Assembly (NCBI GenBank): GCA_026398895.1
Contig: JAPLRZ010000047.1
Span: 153,845 to 217,844, forward strand
Reading direction: 5' to 3'
DNA from: Methylococcales bacterium
GTDB taxonomy: Bacteria > Pseudomonadota > Gammaproteobacteria > Methylococcales > Methylomonadaceae
Length of the DNA stretch: 64,000 nt
Of this stretch, positions 63,270 through 64,000 are shown piece by piece (positions within the stretch are counted from its first letter, which is position 1; every line of letters starts with the position of its first letter). Below the pieces are notes generated by a model, which worked only from the letters and a program-made list of their open reading frames with translations, was not told the DNA's origin and made no database searches. A program made the translations under genes and the position numbers.

Positions 63270-63862
63270 CACGATTACCCACAACTCACTCCGACTCGCC
63301 ATAAACAGCCCTACCGATTTCGATACCGAGTGCGTAATGCCTGACTTTTTCCATGCCTTCCTATAAGGGAAGCCATCATTTTTTCTGCCTAAGAAGCCGC
63401 CAAAGCCTGCGATGATGGCCCAGTTTAGGCGTTTGTGGTGGCGGTTTGTGCGGTATTTCTGTCCACGCTGCCTGCCATTCTTCGGGATCAAAGACCACAT
63501 CACAGGGTAGATTGGGGCAAGCTTGTCCTGTGGTGACGACGTGTAGAATCCGCCAGCCGATGATGAGGTAAATCATGAGGGCTTCGCTCTACTCGTTCTA
63601 GGCTACTCAGTTGCAGGGATTCGACCCGACAGCCACTTTTTAATACGCGAAAGAAAATTTCTATCAGCCAACGGACGATACCCGTCTATCAGCTCACTGG
63701 CTTGTTCCAAGGTGTCTACTGTGCGGTTGGTCAGTAGTCGCCAGACGATGGGTTTTTCACCTGCGGGTGGGTTTTCTTCTCGCGCAACAATAGCGGGTAA
63801 GCCTTCTAAAGTGATTATTGTCTCCATGATGCGTTTGTGATTCAGGTGGCTTTCGGGGTTTT
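63270..63862 (-). mobile_element. Dead IS4/Tn5-type transposase, copy B (inverted)
   Basis: This 593-base stretch is the reverse complement of copy A with several point differences and shares its early stop (GRIPATE then stop) and later frame breaks. Unlike A, it keeps EKPIVWRLLTNRTVDTLEQASE intact, so A has its own extra deletion of about 11 bases. Neither copy encodes a full transposase. Copies A and B flank 788 bases of pseudogenes. Confidence 0.8.
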
Positions 63863-63907
63863 AAAATAACCTGAGTTCGACTTAAGCATTCACTGACAGC
63901 AAAGACA

Positions 63908-64000
63908 TTAAATCCTGTTGGCGAATATCTTGGGCTGATAACAATAAGCTATTAAAGAGGCAATGGCATTGACAAGAAAGTTGATTAACGAACGATGCCG
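63908..64000 (-). mobile_element. C-terminal end of another transposase, cut by window edge
   Basis: On the minus strand a frame of 30 codons enters from the window edge and stops at 63908-63910. It reads RHRSLINFLVNAIASLIAYC and ends YQPKIFANRI, resembling the end of IS982-type or similar transposases (RHRS, AYSFQPKKP). It is not part of the IS4-type copies. The element continues beyond the window. Confidence 0.45.

Noticed and set aside
1..64000. CRISPR arrays, rRNA or tRNA genes
   Set aside because: I saw no regularly spaced direct repeats and no recognisable rRNA or tRNA sequence. A tRNA missed by eye is possible, and a covariance search would be decisive.

Overview
The window looks like chromosomal DNA from a moderately AT-rich gammaproteobacterium, possibly a methanotroph or relative (Methylococcales-like). 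The evidence is gene content: an rpoH-ftsX-ftsE-ftsY block, a proteobacterial caa3-type cytochrome oxidase cluster with CtaG, SURF1 and DUF2909, and a Pseudomonas-like wbpV-wbpL-wbpM end to a polysaccharide locus. The genus is inferred, not proven. No rRNA, tRNA or CRISPR array was seen.

Region 1 (1-20170) is a surface-polysaccharide cluster, all on the + strand and mostly translationally coupled. It makes nucleotide sugars: the end of a CDP-glucose 4,6-dehydratase, an RmlC-type epimerase, a C-methyltransferase, a PLP aminotransferase and a PglD-type acetyltransferase for a branched or amino deoxysugar, then Gmd and Fcl for GDP-fucose and a second Gmd-like SDR. It also holds a CmcI-type methyltransferase, a Wzx flippase, seven glycosyltransferases and the wbpVLM-type end. 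That end makes a UDP-6-deoxy-HexNAc and starts the chain on undecaprenyl phosphate. No Wzy polymerase is visible. A decayed SDR epimerase lies at 14757-15080.

Region 2 (20170-26800) is mixed: a 50-residue membrane protein, a LysR regulator, an orphan glycosyltransferase, a rhodanese, a coupled TPR-HEPN pair and typA. Region 3 (26800-37640) is on the minus strand apart from one DUF2909 gene. It carries ctaC-ctaD-(32-aa membrane peptide)-ctaG-ctaE, then SURF1, a Sco-like protein, heme A synthase fused in frame to the SRP receptor FtsY, ftsE, ftsX and rpoH. The CtaA-FtsY fusion is the most striking single gene here.

Region 4 (37880-43950) has a bacteriohemerythrin, tsaC, a secreted protein predicted to mature to an N-terminal histidine, an alginate-export-type porin overlapping a GH88-like hydrolase, and an alpha/beta hydrolase. 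Region 5 (43955-52000) is a tight seven-gene minus-strand operon. It joins a complete sulfur-carrier system (MoeZ-like E1-rhodanese, JAMM peptidase, CysO-like carrier ending in GG) to a double CaiB-type CoA transferase, an acyl-CoA ligase, an acyl-CoA dehydrogenase and an MFS exporter. It is a good candidate for an undescribed thiocarboxylate or thioester small-molecule pathway.

Region 6 (52500-64000) has an HD hydrolase, a VOC protein, a DUF4870 protein, a lipoprotein, two overlapping membrane-linked GTPases, a type IIG-like restriction-modification enzyme and a DUF4926 pair. It ends in a graveyard: two inverted copies of a dead IS4-type transposase flank a decayed second methylase and a decayed DUF3368 gene, followed by the end of another transposase. 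Small palindromic repeats are scattered through the window, often at stop codons, and some have been captured as coding sequence.
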